Below, one piece after another: positions 36,041 through 48,965 of a stretch of DNA of 64,000 bases (positions are counted from its first letter, which is position 1; each line of letters starts with the position of its first letter). The stretch is taken from contig OW121855.1 in assembly GCA_933228895.1 (NCBI GenBank), positions 31,510,698 to 31,574,697 on the forward strand, read 5' to 3'. The notes beneath the pieces were generated by a model. It searched no databases. It saw only the letters and a list, made by a program, of their open reading frames with translations, and was not told the DNA's origin. The position numbers and the translations under genes were made by a program. Source of the stretch: Platycnemis pennipes. Its lineage: Eukaryota; Arthropoda; Insecta; Odonata; Platycnemididae.

Positions 36041-36599
36041 TGTCCGAGGGGTTAATTTCTTCATATTATAACCCAAAGTACATGTTACGTATTTAACTGT
36101 GATCATACCTTAATGCAGCTAGGAAACTATGATAATGATTAGCCAGGTTATGATAATTCAGCATACCTGCAAAGAAGAAGAAAAAGCCGTAAGCAAATAT
36201 TTTAAAAATAAGATATAAAATTACAATATCACTCCATACAGCAAAATTCGAAGAAAATTAAGGTACCACACCAGTGAAGGTGCGATCAATTTTTCCAAGC
36301 TTATTTTCCGTTAAGCGGAAAATAGTTTTTAGTGCATAGGGAGGAAACAAAAACATACTATTTGAAAATGATTATGGAGATAAGAAATAAGGAAATATTG
36401 ACATTCTTAAAAGCTTCAGAGATGAAATTCGCCACAAATACTTAAACTGAGCTGGCGGTTACTTTTTTAATTCCACTCGTACTTCGAGGGAGTGAACCTT
36501 AGTGGTCCAACTCCAAACGAGACAATATTTTGAATGACATCTCGTAAAAAATGCTCACCGTAAGAGATGCGAATCTGACATGAGATTCAATCTCGACAT
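36041..36599. other. AT-rich stretch, no gene seen
   Basis: Nothing recognisable. Confidence 0.4.
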
Positions 36600-37200
36600 C
36601 GAAATGTCTATTGAAAGGCAATCCAGATCGTATAACACGGCAACACTCCTCCTATAAGTTCACGACGAATGAAATCACGACGCAGGACCGAATGAATGCC
36701 AGTTCCAGGCCTTTCTCCGAAGCGAACCCTTTCACGAGCCCTCCTCCCACTCCGAGTTAATCGATGGGCCCCGATGAATGATACATTCAAAGAATTCCTC
36801 GGAGACGGCATAGGAAATCGAAGCGCATCGAATATTAAGCAGGGACGTTGTCTTCTTCCAGACCTCCCTCCCATCGCGCTCCCGAGGAGAGGAACGGATT
36901 AGATGAGAGGAAGAAAGAATAGTGCGATCGGAAAACTTCCAAAAGCCTTTCGAGCGTTCGCTATTCGCCCATCAGATGACGGGCGGAACTCGACTCGACG
37001 ATTTTCGCGATACGGCATTAGACTTGCCGCCTGAAGGAATCTATTTTCTCCTCTCCCTTTCTCTCTATCACAAGCAAAGAAGAAGGAACCTCATCAAATC
37101 GCGCCAGTCGGAAGGTTCTCTTGCCATCACTGAATTTGGGTCACAAGATGCAATGTCTGCCGGGTAATCGCCGCTAGAGGACATCCTCTAAGGAGGAAGA
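36600..37200. other. GC-richer patch, no gene called
   Basis: Overlapping frames at 36608-36874 (minus), 36696-36902 and 36922-37167 (plus) without recognisable motifs. Confidence 0.35.
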
Positions 37201-37689
37201 AGGGAGTAAAAGAAATAGATATCCATTCTATCCTCATACAGGGTCAAATCTTTGGCAGTAGTAGGCTTGAATTCCACACCTATGTCGGGTATGCCACACC
37301 TTATAACTTGTGGTTTCACTCTAAACGTGAACACAACAATATTCCCTTGGCGATATTCTAACTCGCGAACTTTGGGAGGCTAAGCCGATCTGTCTACCGC
37401 GGCCTGATGTCTTAATTTGATGTGATTGTAATTTGACCCCCTTCCTGCCCTGAATGTGAGAATGTCACACGTCAATGCCTTGGCAAGGGTTGAGCCTCTC
37501 CTATCCCCTCACCTATCAAAAACCAGCATTCGGGTTGAATACAACTATCATCATTACTGTTCGTGAGCACTGGCTGGACAGACCTGTTTCGTTTTACCTT
37601 TTCTATCTTTGGTTTTCCCAAGTTATTTTTCTGTTGAACCTCCCTCCCTTTCCTACTCCCGCCTTGCATTTTCGCATCGCTTTTGTTTT

Positions 37690-37850
37690 GTGTGTGTGTG
37701 TCCGTCAAGATAGCGCCGCAAGTCAGAGGCTGTTCCCTTGTGGACTCAGTGAAGGTCAGTTGGGGTCTCGGTCTTTATAGTGGAGTTCACTCCAGCTCGA
37801 GTCAGCTGGCGGATTGGTGAACATTTTTCAGTCTGGCAAGCGGGAGTAAG
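37690..37850 (+). promoter_or_regulatory. Possible promoter and untranslated first exon
   Basis: Within a GC-balanced, stop-poor segment (37450-38090), a TATA-like ctttatagtgg (37771-37781) is followed about 40 bp downstream by gcgagcgg-type sequence and then by a strong donor-like site gggagtaagtat (about 37843-37854). A GT microsatellite lies just upstream (37688-37701). A first exon or the edge of an LTR would both fit; evidence is weak. Confidence 0.15.
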
Positions 37851-38673
37851 TATTTCCTTTCTCTTTGTTTTCTCTTTCCCCTTTCTTTGCCCCGTACTTC
37901 GCCATTTATTTTTTATTTCATTCCTTATTGTATCCCTTATTCCTATATTTTCTTCCCCGTGTTTTTCCCTCCGTTAAACCTCTTTATAACTTGTCTTTCC
38001 ATTACGCGTACGACCCGCTCTCTCGAAGAACCAGTCCCATACTCTTGAACAATTACATTGCTCCTAATCTGAATTTAAGCAGGTAAATGCGTCTTTCGGA
38101 GATCACGCAAGATCAAATTAGCTGGACCATAAGAAATTGTTTATGATTTCTTAGAGCACACTTAGCTGGAATACTAAAGAATTCACTAATGCAATTTTAG
38201 TGACTGATAACTCGAATAACAGATGGATTCGGGAAAACATGACTTCAGTGTTTAGTATTGGATCAGTATTAGCCACTTCTACTTTGCTGAAACTGCCCAA
38301 CTGGCTGACATGAAGTTTGGCCGCCCCTACGCGGAAACAGCTGTGCATGTACCATTTCGAAATGCTGTGGTATTGGCACAGGTATTATTGAGGCATTATT
38401 CTTCAAGAGTAGCGAAATGATCGGTAGCAGAAATATACGGTGGGGAAATTGAAATCAAAATCTCCGACTGTATCCTATTTGAAGGGTACCATGGAAGTTT
38501 GCTCAGAAAATATACCAAATCCAAGCTGATGAATGAAACTAAAGTCTTTCACCACAAGGTAAATCTGGCTGGAAAGGTTTCAGTTAACCAATTACCCACA
38601 TACTAGGTCAAATGGTAAATGAATCTACCACATCATAGTATAGAAGGGAGATAGTTCCTTTCCCTGAATCGCA

Positions 38674-38788
38674 AATTATCATCAACATTGAAATGGACAA
38701 TAGGGACCTAGGCATATTAATGGATTCATTGATATTAATCCCATTAAACAATCCTCAAAGAAAATTTCTATGATTTAGAAGATAATAA
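38674..38788 (+). repeat. Dispersed direct repeat, copy 2
   Basis: Partner of 35926-36040, with 11 substitutions counted by eye over 115 bp and no gap. Confidence 0.85.
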
Positions 38789-40737
38789 AACCTGTGGATC
38801 CCGAGAAAGATCCACCCAAATGTTACCCAGTTGAATGCCACGGCTTGACGTTAAGCTACATCTGTCAAAAATGTCTTCTCCCTCATTTGAGAAAGAATCT
38901 GGTGTATATTGATGCCTAATTTGCATGCAATAATCACTCACGCACTATACATTTGAAGCTGTCATTTTCAGTTATTCCCTACGTAACATTTGAGAATTGT
39001 GGGAGGGAGAAAATTGAAGTGCAGGTTGAAAAATTGCTGATAAAATATTTACGCTCCATCGTGGATACACTGTCCTGCCGTTGACAATCACTTTGACTAA
39101 CCGTATATCTAATGAGCTGTACAGGACCTGAACAAGCAGTGACTACCAAATAAACTCAATCGATTGACAGCGCAATTCCGGATGAATAACTCCAATCCGT
39201 GAAGCTTCATGATCAGTCGCCGTTAAACGATGCGTATAGAGAACAATCGGTAAGTTTTCATATAAATGGAAGATAAACAAATCCTAAACGAGATTCAAAC
39301 GAGAATCGAAATTGAGACGGTATTTAATTGTTACTGGACGGAGTTAGTGGGGTGGACGTGGGCATATCATCGAGCAAAGAGGAATGAGGTCAAGTAAAAA
39401 AAAGAGTTGACAATGGGAGTCCGAGCGTTGGAAGGGGGCTACAGAGGACGATAGGGTTGGGACGTGTATCCAGGTTCAAAAGGTTGACATGAGCAGTGGA
39501 ACGTCCGGAGTTTACAAGCAGATAACGATGAGTGGGGGCGCATCATCTAATCCGGACACTCAGAAGCAAATCCACCACACTCAATTCACGAACGAACTTC
39601 CTAAAATTTAATTTTATAGCCCATTCCAATCTGGTTTCGAATCTAAAACCTGGATGAGCGACTCTGAAGACGAAAATTACTTCACACACGCGAACGATTA
39701 AGTAAGAGATAGTTATATAATGGATGATAACGAGAGAAAAAAGTGATGGCAATGATTATTGGTTGTGTAGCAACAATTGTTGCTATCCCGAGATTTAAAA
39801 GTGAATTTTACCAGCGAAATGTCAGTATCATAGTATTATAAGTACTAATGTAGAAGGGTTTTAACAAGGTCCAACTGCTAACGATAGGCGGAGGGGTAGC
39901 ATACATTAAATGAAATCATATTCCAAGATAGACTTAGCATTTATATCTGATGAAGCATTCACACCTGCCATATTTTGGCATCCAGACTGGCTGGTCTATC
40001 ACATGGATCTCTCGGTCATCTCAAATGTCGATCTCAGTGATTCTCAGTGCTCGTAAAATAGCTGAGTAATCAACTAATATGCTCTCGACATTAAATGACC
40101 AATTTTCTGGATGGCCCAATGCAGTCTTTTTCATACTTTTATCAAAGCAATTTTCTTCGCTCTTAAGTAAATCTATGGAAGTACTCGTGACCATTGATCA
40201 AATCAAATAATTTTCACATGTCCGAGGGTTATTTATAAAATAAAGTATTGCTGCGCTTGCAACTCACTTAGGTCAAAAATCTTGCGATACAAGGGATGAC
40301 AAGGGATGATTTGATTACACTTAGCTCTAAAAAGTGGGAAAAATCAACTGGGAAGTGAAAACAATTGTCAGAAGGCCCCCGCTGTTAGTCGTTTCACTGA
40401 TACACGAACGAAATACCACACAAGTGATCCGCTACACCGTCAGCTCGAACCGCTTCTTCAATAGAGTCATTCTTTAAAGCTGTGATTTTTAATATATAGT
40501 GGTAACGAATTATTCACATAAAAATAAACAATAAAAATAATCATAAAACATTAAGAATATATACTTATCGCACCATAAAATAGAGTAGTGTGAATGTATT
40601 ACTATTTAAAATCATTTAAATAGTGTTTTACGTCGATGCAGTGAAATAAGATTTTTCTATTAGTGTGGATTATCAATGAATGGTTATGAAAATTGTCATT
40701 TTCAGTATATTTACTAACTCTATTCATTCTACGGAAA
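38789..40737. other. Non-coding stretch, no gene seen
   Basis: No supported gene, RNA or repeat copy. Confidence 0.4.
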
Positions 40738-41240
40738 ATGGTGATTCCCTTTCTGTTGTCCACTTTATGTCACGGTTTTGCTGAATCTAGTATAACGGAA
40801 AAGTGGGAACCTCCTGTCGTTACCAGAATAACACCTTACAGCATCAAATTTTATTGGAATGAATGGCAAAAAATAGTGAAAATTGGGAAAGTGTGAAAAT
40901 ACAGAAAGTACACCATATAATGGCCCAAATGAGTATGTTGGCGTGAGAACAGTTTGAACCAGAAACCTAATCAGTTGCTTGATTTTACGCAGGTTACTTA
41001 TTTGGAAGAAAACTGGAAACTACTTAATACCACGAAGCAATTATTCAACCTACAGAAACATTTCGTCACAGCAATGGAGAAAGTAAAACTGTTAAAAACT
41101 TAGGCAGATGCGAGTGAAAATATGGATTAAAATGTTACTGAAGCAGTGAATGTCAAGGTGATAGGGAAAAGCGAAATTTTAAAAGTTGAGTTTAGCTGGG
41201 TTAATAGGGAAGAAGTTGCAAAAGATCTGATATTTTGAAT
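40738..41240 (+). pseudogene. Possible broken FN3-domain gene fragment
   Basis: From ATG at 40738 the frame reads a hydrophobic leader (MVIPFLLSTLCHGF) and then EKWEPPVVTRITPYSIKFYW, which resembles the start of a fibronectin type III domain (Pro-Pro, then beta strand ending in Trp). It stops at 40894-40896. About 200 bp on, another piece reads VNVKVIGKSEILKVEFSW, again FN3-like, but with stops on either side. If real, it is a decayed copy or separate exons of a cell-surface protein with frameshifts. The match rests on motif shape only. Confidence 0.25.
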
Positions 41241-43035
41241 ATTATGAGTAAGACAACAGACGTTTGTGGATCTTGTCTGTCTAATACCGAAATGTATTGT
41301 TGCCATGCCTAAGCAGAATACGGATAGTATAAGTACGCATTTAACTACAGGCGATCATATTTTTTAGATACAGTTTAATTCCATTCGGAGGGAATAGGCC
41401 CCCCTAATCCTTGACATATTAAAAAAACACTTCAATTTCACCTTTTAAAGGCTCACGGATAAGTAAAGTAAATGATTGTTGAGTTCTAAAAAATCACTTT
41501 CATAAGATACAACTCATAATCCATGATTGAAATGTACGCTGATGGTGTCTTTTTGAATTAGCATTCCATGCAGGTGAAGTATTTCATTTTACGCCATTCA
41601 AGAAAACGAAACCTTGGGAGTCGAGTGTATACCATCAGTACGATGCCACGGATAGAAGAATGCCACATCTAGGAAAATTGAAACAATGTGCCACCATGCA
41701 ATTACTCGAGTAAACTTCCTTTAAATTCTACATTTTGTTCAGCTTTATCGGCAAAAAATAACTGTCTTTCCTTTAATGACTATAAAATGGAAGACTCAGT
41801 GATATCATGAGCTAAAAATCGATGCTAAGCGTCAGCCTAAGCGTCGTCATGATCGATACTGTATTATGCAGGATTATCATGATATTGTACTATTAGGCTT
41901 CCCTCATATTTCAATTCGTTAAGTGATTTCACAGCTCAGATTTCTTCCGTTAGATTTTTATTATTTGCTACAAGGGAAATAATTTATTCACGATGGTGTT
42001 ATCCCCGAGAAAATATAAATAAATTACGCGGCACTAAACAGTCACTAATTCTTACAGTAGTTATTTCTCATGGCTAATCGATTTGGATTTTTTTAAACTA
42101 GCCAGCGTAGTATATTTTCATCTCGACGTGCATTCGTTAGAAATCGGATCGGATGAACGATATTTCCCCTCACTTTAATTGAATAGATATCATCAGAGAT
42201 GTAATACATATGAAGTTAAAGTGATAGAACAGGAATAATTGATTACCGGATGTAAATCACGCAACGTTAATTAAAACTATGGGCACGAAGATATGAACAA
42301 AAAGGTATAACGCCCAATTAAGCCCTTTTCATATGGCAGAGATTGGATTGAACGTCGATTATACATCGATTTATGCCGGTGAATACTATACGTGCGAGCA
42401 ATAAATTTTATGCTCGATGGACGATAAATAACAACGGTTGGGAAGAGGTTGGAGGAGAAAAGGAGAGAGCGCGGAAAGATTTTGAAGGAGTTAGGGAAGA
42501 GAAGAGAGTATAAATTAAAGGACGAACTCCTTGTACTACCGAACATAAATTTGTGAAATAAAGTCCGTAAAGAAAAATTGAACAGAAAAAGATTCATGAT
42601 AAAAGATCTTTCTACAGGCTGTAATAATGATGAAATATACGACCTGGAAACTACTTTGCCCCTATTAACTAAGGGCAACGACCTTGAAGCCATACTTCAA
42701 TGGTTTTAAAGGCTTAATTGCAACAGTATGGAAGGGATTGGTGTGTTCATGACTGAAGGGGAGCAATCCATTTCTGGAACAAACTCTTGGCACATTCATA
42801 AGACCAACAGAAGTGAAATACGATCATGTGAGAATTTCAACGCTTAACTAGGTCAAATATAAAACTTTTACACAGAATTTCAGGAAAGACAAAAGAATTT
42901 TGATTCTGGTTGGTGAGGCCAGACGGCTTGGTGAAGTAACGCATTTATACCTATTTCCTATTTTTAGGCTGGAATTACAATGTTTGCATGGATGTTCCAG
43001 ATAAGAGAATTATAAGTTAGGTATTCATGGAATAC
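41241..43035. other. Non-coding stretch, no gene seen
   Basis: The frame at 42277-42693 (minus, 138 codons) is rich in Ser, Phe, Leu and Arg with no domain I recognise. Confidence 0.4.
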
Positions 43036-43297
43036 GAACGACATTAAGTGTCATTTGTGCTATTTAGAACAGGTGGGAAATTTCATATATAGGTAAGAAT
43101 CTTTCAAAGAACATAGGAAGAGTGGAAAGAAACCCGGCTTCGGCATCAGAATACTCTTAACGAAAGGAGCCAAGGGGTCCGGGGGTTTGGCGTCCCATCT
43201 TACGGATGGAGTATCTACTGAACTCGAAGTGTTTTTACATAGTAAAGGAGAAAAATATATGCTCCACCGGCCATCGAATCCAGGCTTTCGCGATGGA
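43036..43297 (-). mobile_element. Diverged SINE copy
   Basis: Same order of blocks as the SINE at 55.4 kb: tcatttg-gc, aggtgggaa, gaagagtgga-agaaacccggc, actcttaacgaaagg-gccaagggg, cgtcccat, acggagta, and finally gccatcgaatccagg in place of the B box region. The A-box end is not clearly preserved. It lies in the same orientation as the other copies. Confidence 0.7.
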
Positions 43298-43778
43298 AAT
43301 TTGATAACAGTTATAGCTAATATGTAGAAAATCGAGTAACCCTGATTTATCCGCAAGCCTATTGATCTTCTCTGCATCATGGCTTTTAGAGTACCAAAAT
43401 CTATGGTCAACTATTCCATTAACTCAATCACTAGCATCACTAGACTCCATTTAAAAATATTATTTCTAATATCACACAACCTTTTATTACGTTTTTCTTC
43501 CCGTTATGCGCGTTATTCCATTCTTTTCCATACAAATATCTCTAAGGATATTTCAATTCATAGATTTTATAGTCATCTCTACGGAATACCATGGATTGAT
43601 TACCTTAAAATACAACGCTTCACGTCAGATAAAAGAACTTTATAGTGCTATGCTACAAATATTAGCGTGTTTATTTTTCTGAACCCCTTCATACGTTCTA
43701 CGAGAAAAAATAACGCACGACACTGTGGACGGGAGCCACGGGAATCTTCACGCATCCGAGTTTTGGTTGGCTGGCTGG

Positions 43779-44024
43779 TTATTCAGGGGAGGCGACCGAC
43801 AGCTGAGGTCATTTGCACCATTTAGAATAGGTGGGTAATGGGTAATAAAATTGGTAATGGTAGGAGTTTTCAGGGAACGGAGGAAGGGTGGAGACAAACC
43901 CGGCGTCAGCATTAGCCTACTCTTAACGAAAGACGCCAAGACCACGGCTTAACGTCCCATCCGACGGACGGAGTAGTGAACTTGTAATGTCCTCCAGTAG
44001 GTACTCAAGTGGGGACCGGTTTTG
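43779..44024 (-). mobile_element. SINE copy lacking its tRNA-like head
   Basis: Very similar to the SINE at 55.4 kb from ggggaggcgaccgacagctg to gtggggaccggtttt. It is preceded on the plus strand by a ggtt/ggct tail (from about 43767). Homology ends at about 44024, before the tRNA-like head, so this insertion is 5'-truncated. Confidence 0.85.
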
Positions 44025-45683
44025 ATACTCGATACCTAATTCAGACTATGTGCGGAGCATATATACCATGCTTAAAGCACACCATGCGTCACATCCTGCC
44101 AATCACTCTTATGGCGCCTTTCAGGATTTATTATTACAGAAGCGGATTATCGTATTTGCATGAAAGTTCAGCGAACAAGTCACTTTGTTCATTTACTCCT
44201 TTTAACTTTAACTCATTATATAAGCTACTATGCCCTCGTCTTTTTCAAAATGTTTTTTTTTCCAGGAGGAAACTTTAACGCTTTAAAACATGGTAGAATT
44301 ACCTACGACGACCTCGAATTTTAAAAAGCCTTGTAAGAACTTCTATCCATTGGTATAAAAGAACTGAGCCTGATTCGCATCACAAGTACTTACCTCTTCA
44401 AAATTCATTTTACTCGTCTTCTTGACGCTAGGCGGGATAAAGCTACGAATATATTCAATTTTTTCAGCGTGGGGGTCTCTCCATTCGTTCTAAATCCTCT
44501 CTCAAATGGACCTACCGACCATTTTAACACTAATAAACGCCTCCACCACTCAACTTTATCTCCAAGCGATAAAACCGAAACAGGCATGGTCACTCTTAGC
44601 TTCCGTGTAGAACATTTCTTCGGGAACAGGTCCGTGAAATCGGTTGTCAGCCTCAAAAACAGACCAACCTTTTTTAATTTTTACTTATCAAAGAGCTTCC
44701 CCACGGTGAAGGTGATGAATAATGAGAAGGTTAAGTAAAAAGAGATGATACAACAAAAAAACGTAAAGAAAACTTGGGCTCAAACATGTTTAATTGCTGA
44801 TGAATTAATATTTTTTCCACTTAGAGGAGAAGCTGAGATCAAAATGGCAGTTAATGAGATGTAGTCATGATGAGGGATGAAGAAAAACAGGGTAAGATGA
44901 GCAAAGTGAAGCAAACCACTCGTGGTATAGTTTAAATTTAACTCTCTTCAATTTTCTCTCACTTAAAATTATACTTTCCTGGATTAAATCAACTCTCTCG
45001 TGATTGCTATTTTTGGCATAATAACCTCAACGCCAGTGATATTTCGTGTTCTGAATATTTGATACATGATCAAGGTTTATAAGATACTGGAAACATTGAC
45101 TGGGAAAAAATGAAGATACTGGAATGTGATATTCGAAGGCAGTGAGAAAGTGAAAGCTATCACAAAAAGTGGAATTCTCTCACGTTGGGAATGGGAAAAG
45201 AGAAAATAAGCACTAATGAAAGTACAGAGGAGGATATAAATAAATTAAAAGTAGGTACCGAGAATCATATGTGCGGTGACGTGCTGTTGTACTCCGAAAT
45301 TAAATACGTTGGAGTCAAAATCCTAAGGAATACTCATGCTTGAAAACCTTTCCCATTTCTGCACGGATCTTACATTTATGCCTAAGACGCAGGCTTTATC
45401 TTCGCAACACCACACTTCAGCACCTAATGTACCACCTCCGTAGAGCAAAGAGCAGAGATAGCAACAGGGCTTTTAAATTCATTTTTCCACTCTCTTCCGC
45501 GTATCCTCACTTTATTCCCAAGTCACCCTTTTCCGCCGTCTCCCTCAATCTCCCCCTTCTCCTTCCTCAAACAGTGTACGACCGCATTCCTCCGCGAGCC
45601 TTGTATCTTTTTTATTACATCCCCTAACTAAACGAGCTGGTAAAGTGATATGATCTAAGCGCTTTCAGAGCCCGGGGATGGGG
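44025..45683. other. Non-coding stretch, no gene seen
   Basis: Overlapping opposite-strand frames at 44405-44656 and 44469-44738 and a frame at 45340-45627 show no recognisable domain. Confidence 0.4.
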
Positions 45684-45715
45684 GGAGGGTGAGGTGGGAG
45701 GAGGGTGAGGTGGGA
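45684..45715 (+). repeat. 16-bp G-rich tandem duplication
   Basis: ggagggtgaggtggga occurs twice in a row and continues into further GGAGG units. The strand has many G runs and might form a G-quadruplex. Confidence 0.8.
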
Positions 45716-45729
45716 GGAGGAGGGAGACA

Positions 45730-47479
45730 CATTCAAGAGGACGGCGAAGGAAAGGTGCGTCTCTTAGCCTGGAAACAAGAAAGAAGACAAGGAGAAAAAA
45801 TAAAGAATAGCAGAGGGATTAGTCGTGATAAAAAACTTGAATCTAGCTAGAAAATCCGTCAACTCTAGAAAAAGGAGGGTTATGACATGAATTCCATTTC
45901 CGCGCAGGTGTATGAGAAAGCTGTGATACGTATTTAAAAGTAGTGTGAAGCAGTCTACTAAACGAAGTCCCGTGTATGCTCTCATTATTTTGCAGAAGCT
46001 GTGCAGTCATTTTCGGTATACTTTCATCCACTACCGCACTACCTTGCCAAAGGTAAAATATAGGGTCAACACAACACTAACTGTATTATATACCCTGCAA
46101 TTTTAGATGCACTTTCGTACTTCTAAAGCAATGTAGTAGTTGCATTATTCTGTTTTAAGGGGAGTATTGGCATCGCGATCAATAGCACCTAAAGCATTAT
46201 GCCGAGTACAAATGGCATAATATATTCTGATAGCAATGACACTCAATATTAGATAAACAGCTATCGAGCTAGCACAAAACAACACAGCAGCATGTTAAAG
46301 TCACACAAGTGACGATGGTATTTGAGAAGCACGACATTATTAGTCAAAGTCAAAGACATCGGTGATACATTTTCTGTCATTAAATACCGTACCAAGCTCT
46401 GCGAAGGATATCAAAACTAAAATAGTTTTATGGCATGAGAAACTAGTTTTCTAATGACAGCAGGAGGGATATATTTACGCTAAAACTACTTAAGATAAGT
46501 GATTGTATTTTATTCTTAAAGTATAAAACCTTTAATTTCAGAATCACTGCTGTTATTAAATTTTACGCATATAAAATGTTACCGTTCAGAGAGATGGATT
46601 AAGATAATGTTACCACAACTGACTGAGACTTTTTTGAGGCATTCCAATGATTTTGAGGCATTTTTAATAATTTGATCTCAAATAATAGGGCACCATTAAA
46701 TACAGTAAAATAACAGCTTTATTTGTTAAAACTCTATCAATATTTTTTTATACAAGTGAGTAGAAATCAGAGAAGTACGATTCTGGGTAGAGGGACCGCC
46801 CTTTGAGTGGTAACAACGTATTTGTAGAGATGAAAACAGTTTATTTCGTCTATCATTAGACTGTCTTGTAGAATTGGTAAATCATGCATGAAGTTAAGAA
46901 AAATGGAAATGGTTTGGTAAGAGGTATTTATTACATTTAAGTCATAACTAAGAAAGCATGCAAGTAACGAATAAATGGTTTACCAATGAAATAGGAACCA
47001 ATTTTTTTTCACTGATGACAGGAACGAACGTTACTCATAGACTATGAAAAGTGGACAGAAATGAACAATAAGAGATCATCACATTTTTTAGCATAGGTGG
47101 AAGGAAAACTGGAATTTCGTAATTAAAAAGCAGGAGGAAAATACAACAGGAAGCTTCATCAGATTTCAAAAATGAACAGGAAAATAAACTGCCAATTGAC
47201 CTGAGTGCAGAAAACAGAAAGTCTGCATCCACGAAAAGAATAAAAGAAGTACCCAGGTGCATATTATAAGGGCACCAGTTCCTAGAGGAAAAAAAAAATT
47301 GACGTATCCCGACTGCTTTTCGCACTTTTTGGTAGTGGCAACATGTGAGCAGATTCTCACACGGAAATAGATATAGACGGAGTAACTTCTGCTTCCAACT
47401 GGCCGTCCAAACCTTCATTAAACGACGAACAACAACAATCGTTATATTTCTTTTCTCGGACCTGGAAGTAAAATGCTTT
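45730..47479. other. Non-coding stretch, no gene seen
   Basis: Includes the 5'-most part of a 155-codon minus frame (47035-47502) that overlaps another minus frame (47357-47638). Neither has a domain I can name. Confidence 0.4.
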
Positions 47480-47950
47480 TCCGACACAAGTGTCTGAAAC
47501 AATCCTCACTCCCAAGTTCGTACCTACTGTATCCCTTCCATGTTGTAAAAAGGCCAAAATCACGTCACGTCTGTCCGTTTCCTTCACGGAGCGTTGGGCT
47601 GCATCTATTCCTCCGTGGGTCCCCTTCCCCCACATCACTCATGTCCGGTTGGGTCTCTCAAGTCACGGAACGCGCCGAGTTGACCACGTGAAAAGAAAAT
47701 GGCCGAAAAGAGAAAACGCGCTCCGAGGCCGAAGCCAGAAGATCGTCAAATGGCGCGAGAGGAGTGGTGAGTTGGTGAGACCTACTTTCGCGCCAAGGAG
47801 TGGGGGACTGGGGCGCTTGGAGTAGTCAGTGAGTGTGTGTGAGCCGAGACTCGCAAAAGGTGAACCGAGAGGGGGCGTGGTCTCGTCACTGGGAATTGAG
47901 GAAGCTGCTCTGGAAGGTGGAGAAAGAAGAGAGCGGGGGGCGGGACGCCA
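47480..47950. other. GC/CpG-rich island
   Basis: CpG-rich island next to the repeated block that follows. It contains aaaatggccgaa (about 47697-47708) and several gcgc/ccga motifs. Overlapping frames on both strands are not supported. It could be a promoter island, but no first exon is demonstrable. Confidence 0.35.
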
Positions 47951-48007
47951 AGGAGTTTAGAATGTACTGGAGGATGAGGCATTGCAGCAGATTTTGAGAA
48001 GCCGGCA

Positions 48008-48882
48008 GCCATCTTAGGCGGCACGGACATGTGGGCTCGTGAAACATAATACTACACGCCCGGATGAAGTAGTCCCTGGATGCAGTAAAACTTATTTTCC
48101 GCACTAAAAATCCTGATTAAACCACCCCCTTTTATAATTCATTGTTTTTAAAACCACCAAAGGTGTAGTATAATTTTAACTTTTCGGCAGATATTGCTCC
48201 AAACATCCCAGAAGATAAATTATATTTATCCGTCAAGTCAAGATACATTTACATATGTGGATATGTACATGTATCTTGACTTAACAGATAGAAGTACAGA
48301 TGTAATACATACATTCTTTCGGCAGGTCTCTACCATTATTGGTACATCACATCATAAGTTATTCACCTCCCCCATTTATAAAATACGTACCATTTATCGG
48401 GAGGGTAAGGATCGAAACCAAGAAGTTAATAATGTATTGAGGATGAGACATTGCAACCTATTTTATGAAACCTGCGGCCATCTTGTTATTTACGGACATA
48501 CAGCCTCGCTACTCGTATTTCTCGTCCGGAGGAAGTTATCTCTGCACGTGGTTAAACTTATTTCCCGCAGTAAAAAATTGTGATTAAACCTCCCCTTTTT
48601 ACACAGCTTTGTTTTTAAAGCTACCACTGGTTTTGCAGAACATACTTCATCGGCAAATGCTGATCCAAACATCCCGGAAGATAAGAGATGTTTATCCATT
48701 AACTCACTAATGTAATCAGAGCACTACAGCTAATGACATTGCTTCCATTTGAGCTACTCCCTCTCTCAATAAGGGGCCATCCGTGTAATACACCATATGT
48801 GAAGAGCAGGGGTCGAAACCATGGAGGTTGGAATGTGCCGCGGGAAGTATCTCAGCTGATTCGTGAAGCCAGCGGCCATATT
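48008..48882 (+). promoter_or_regulatory. Three GCCATNTT motifs, one per repeat unit
   Basis: GCCATCTT at 48008-48015 and 48477-48484 and GCCATATT at 48875-48882 sit at the same place in each repeat unit and match the core bound by YY1/Pleiohomeotic proteins. Conservation within diverged units is noteworthy, but binding is inference. Confidence 0.25.
48228..48289. repeat. Strong hairpin, 29-bp arms and 4-nt loop
   Basis: Left arm 48228-48256 and right arm 48261-48289 pair with about three mismatches; the inner 22 bp (aagtcaagatacat onward) have only one. It sits at the end of the first repeat unit. Confidence 0.85.
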
Positions 48883-48965
48883 GGTAGGTACATATATAGG
48901 GACTTGCTACTTGCAGTACTCGTCCGGATGAATTTCTCTGTAGAACGCGGTAAAAATTTAGATTA

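Larger units (their letters stand above)
47930..48965 (+). repeat. Diverged block repeated about 2.5 times
   Basis: Three units in the same orientation, at about 47930-48240, 48405-48700 and 48800-48965, each read: (g)tcgaaacca-g-agtt, aatgta--ggatgag-cattgca, g-ggccatctt, cggacat, cgtccgga-gaagt, cgcagtaaaa. Spacing is about 470 and 393 bp. Units 1 and 2 also share a downstream part ending in catccc-gaagataa; unit 3 stops before it. No frame is conserved between units, so selection on protein is not indicated. Confidence 0.75.

Noticed and set aside
42100..42215. CTGATGA on the minus strand near 42.2 kb with flanking ttaaagtga inverted repeat
   Set aside because: No GAAA at a workable distance with a stem III; only a short inverted repeat remains.
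47035..47502. 155-codon minus frame
   Set aside because: No domain; overlaps another minus frame. Phe/Ser/Leu-rich product with no topology that makes sense.
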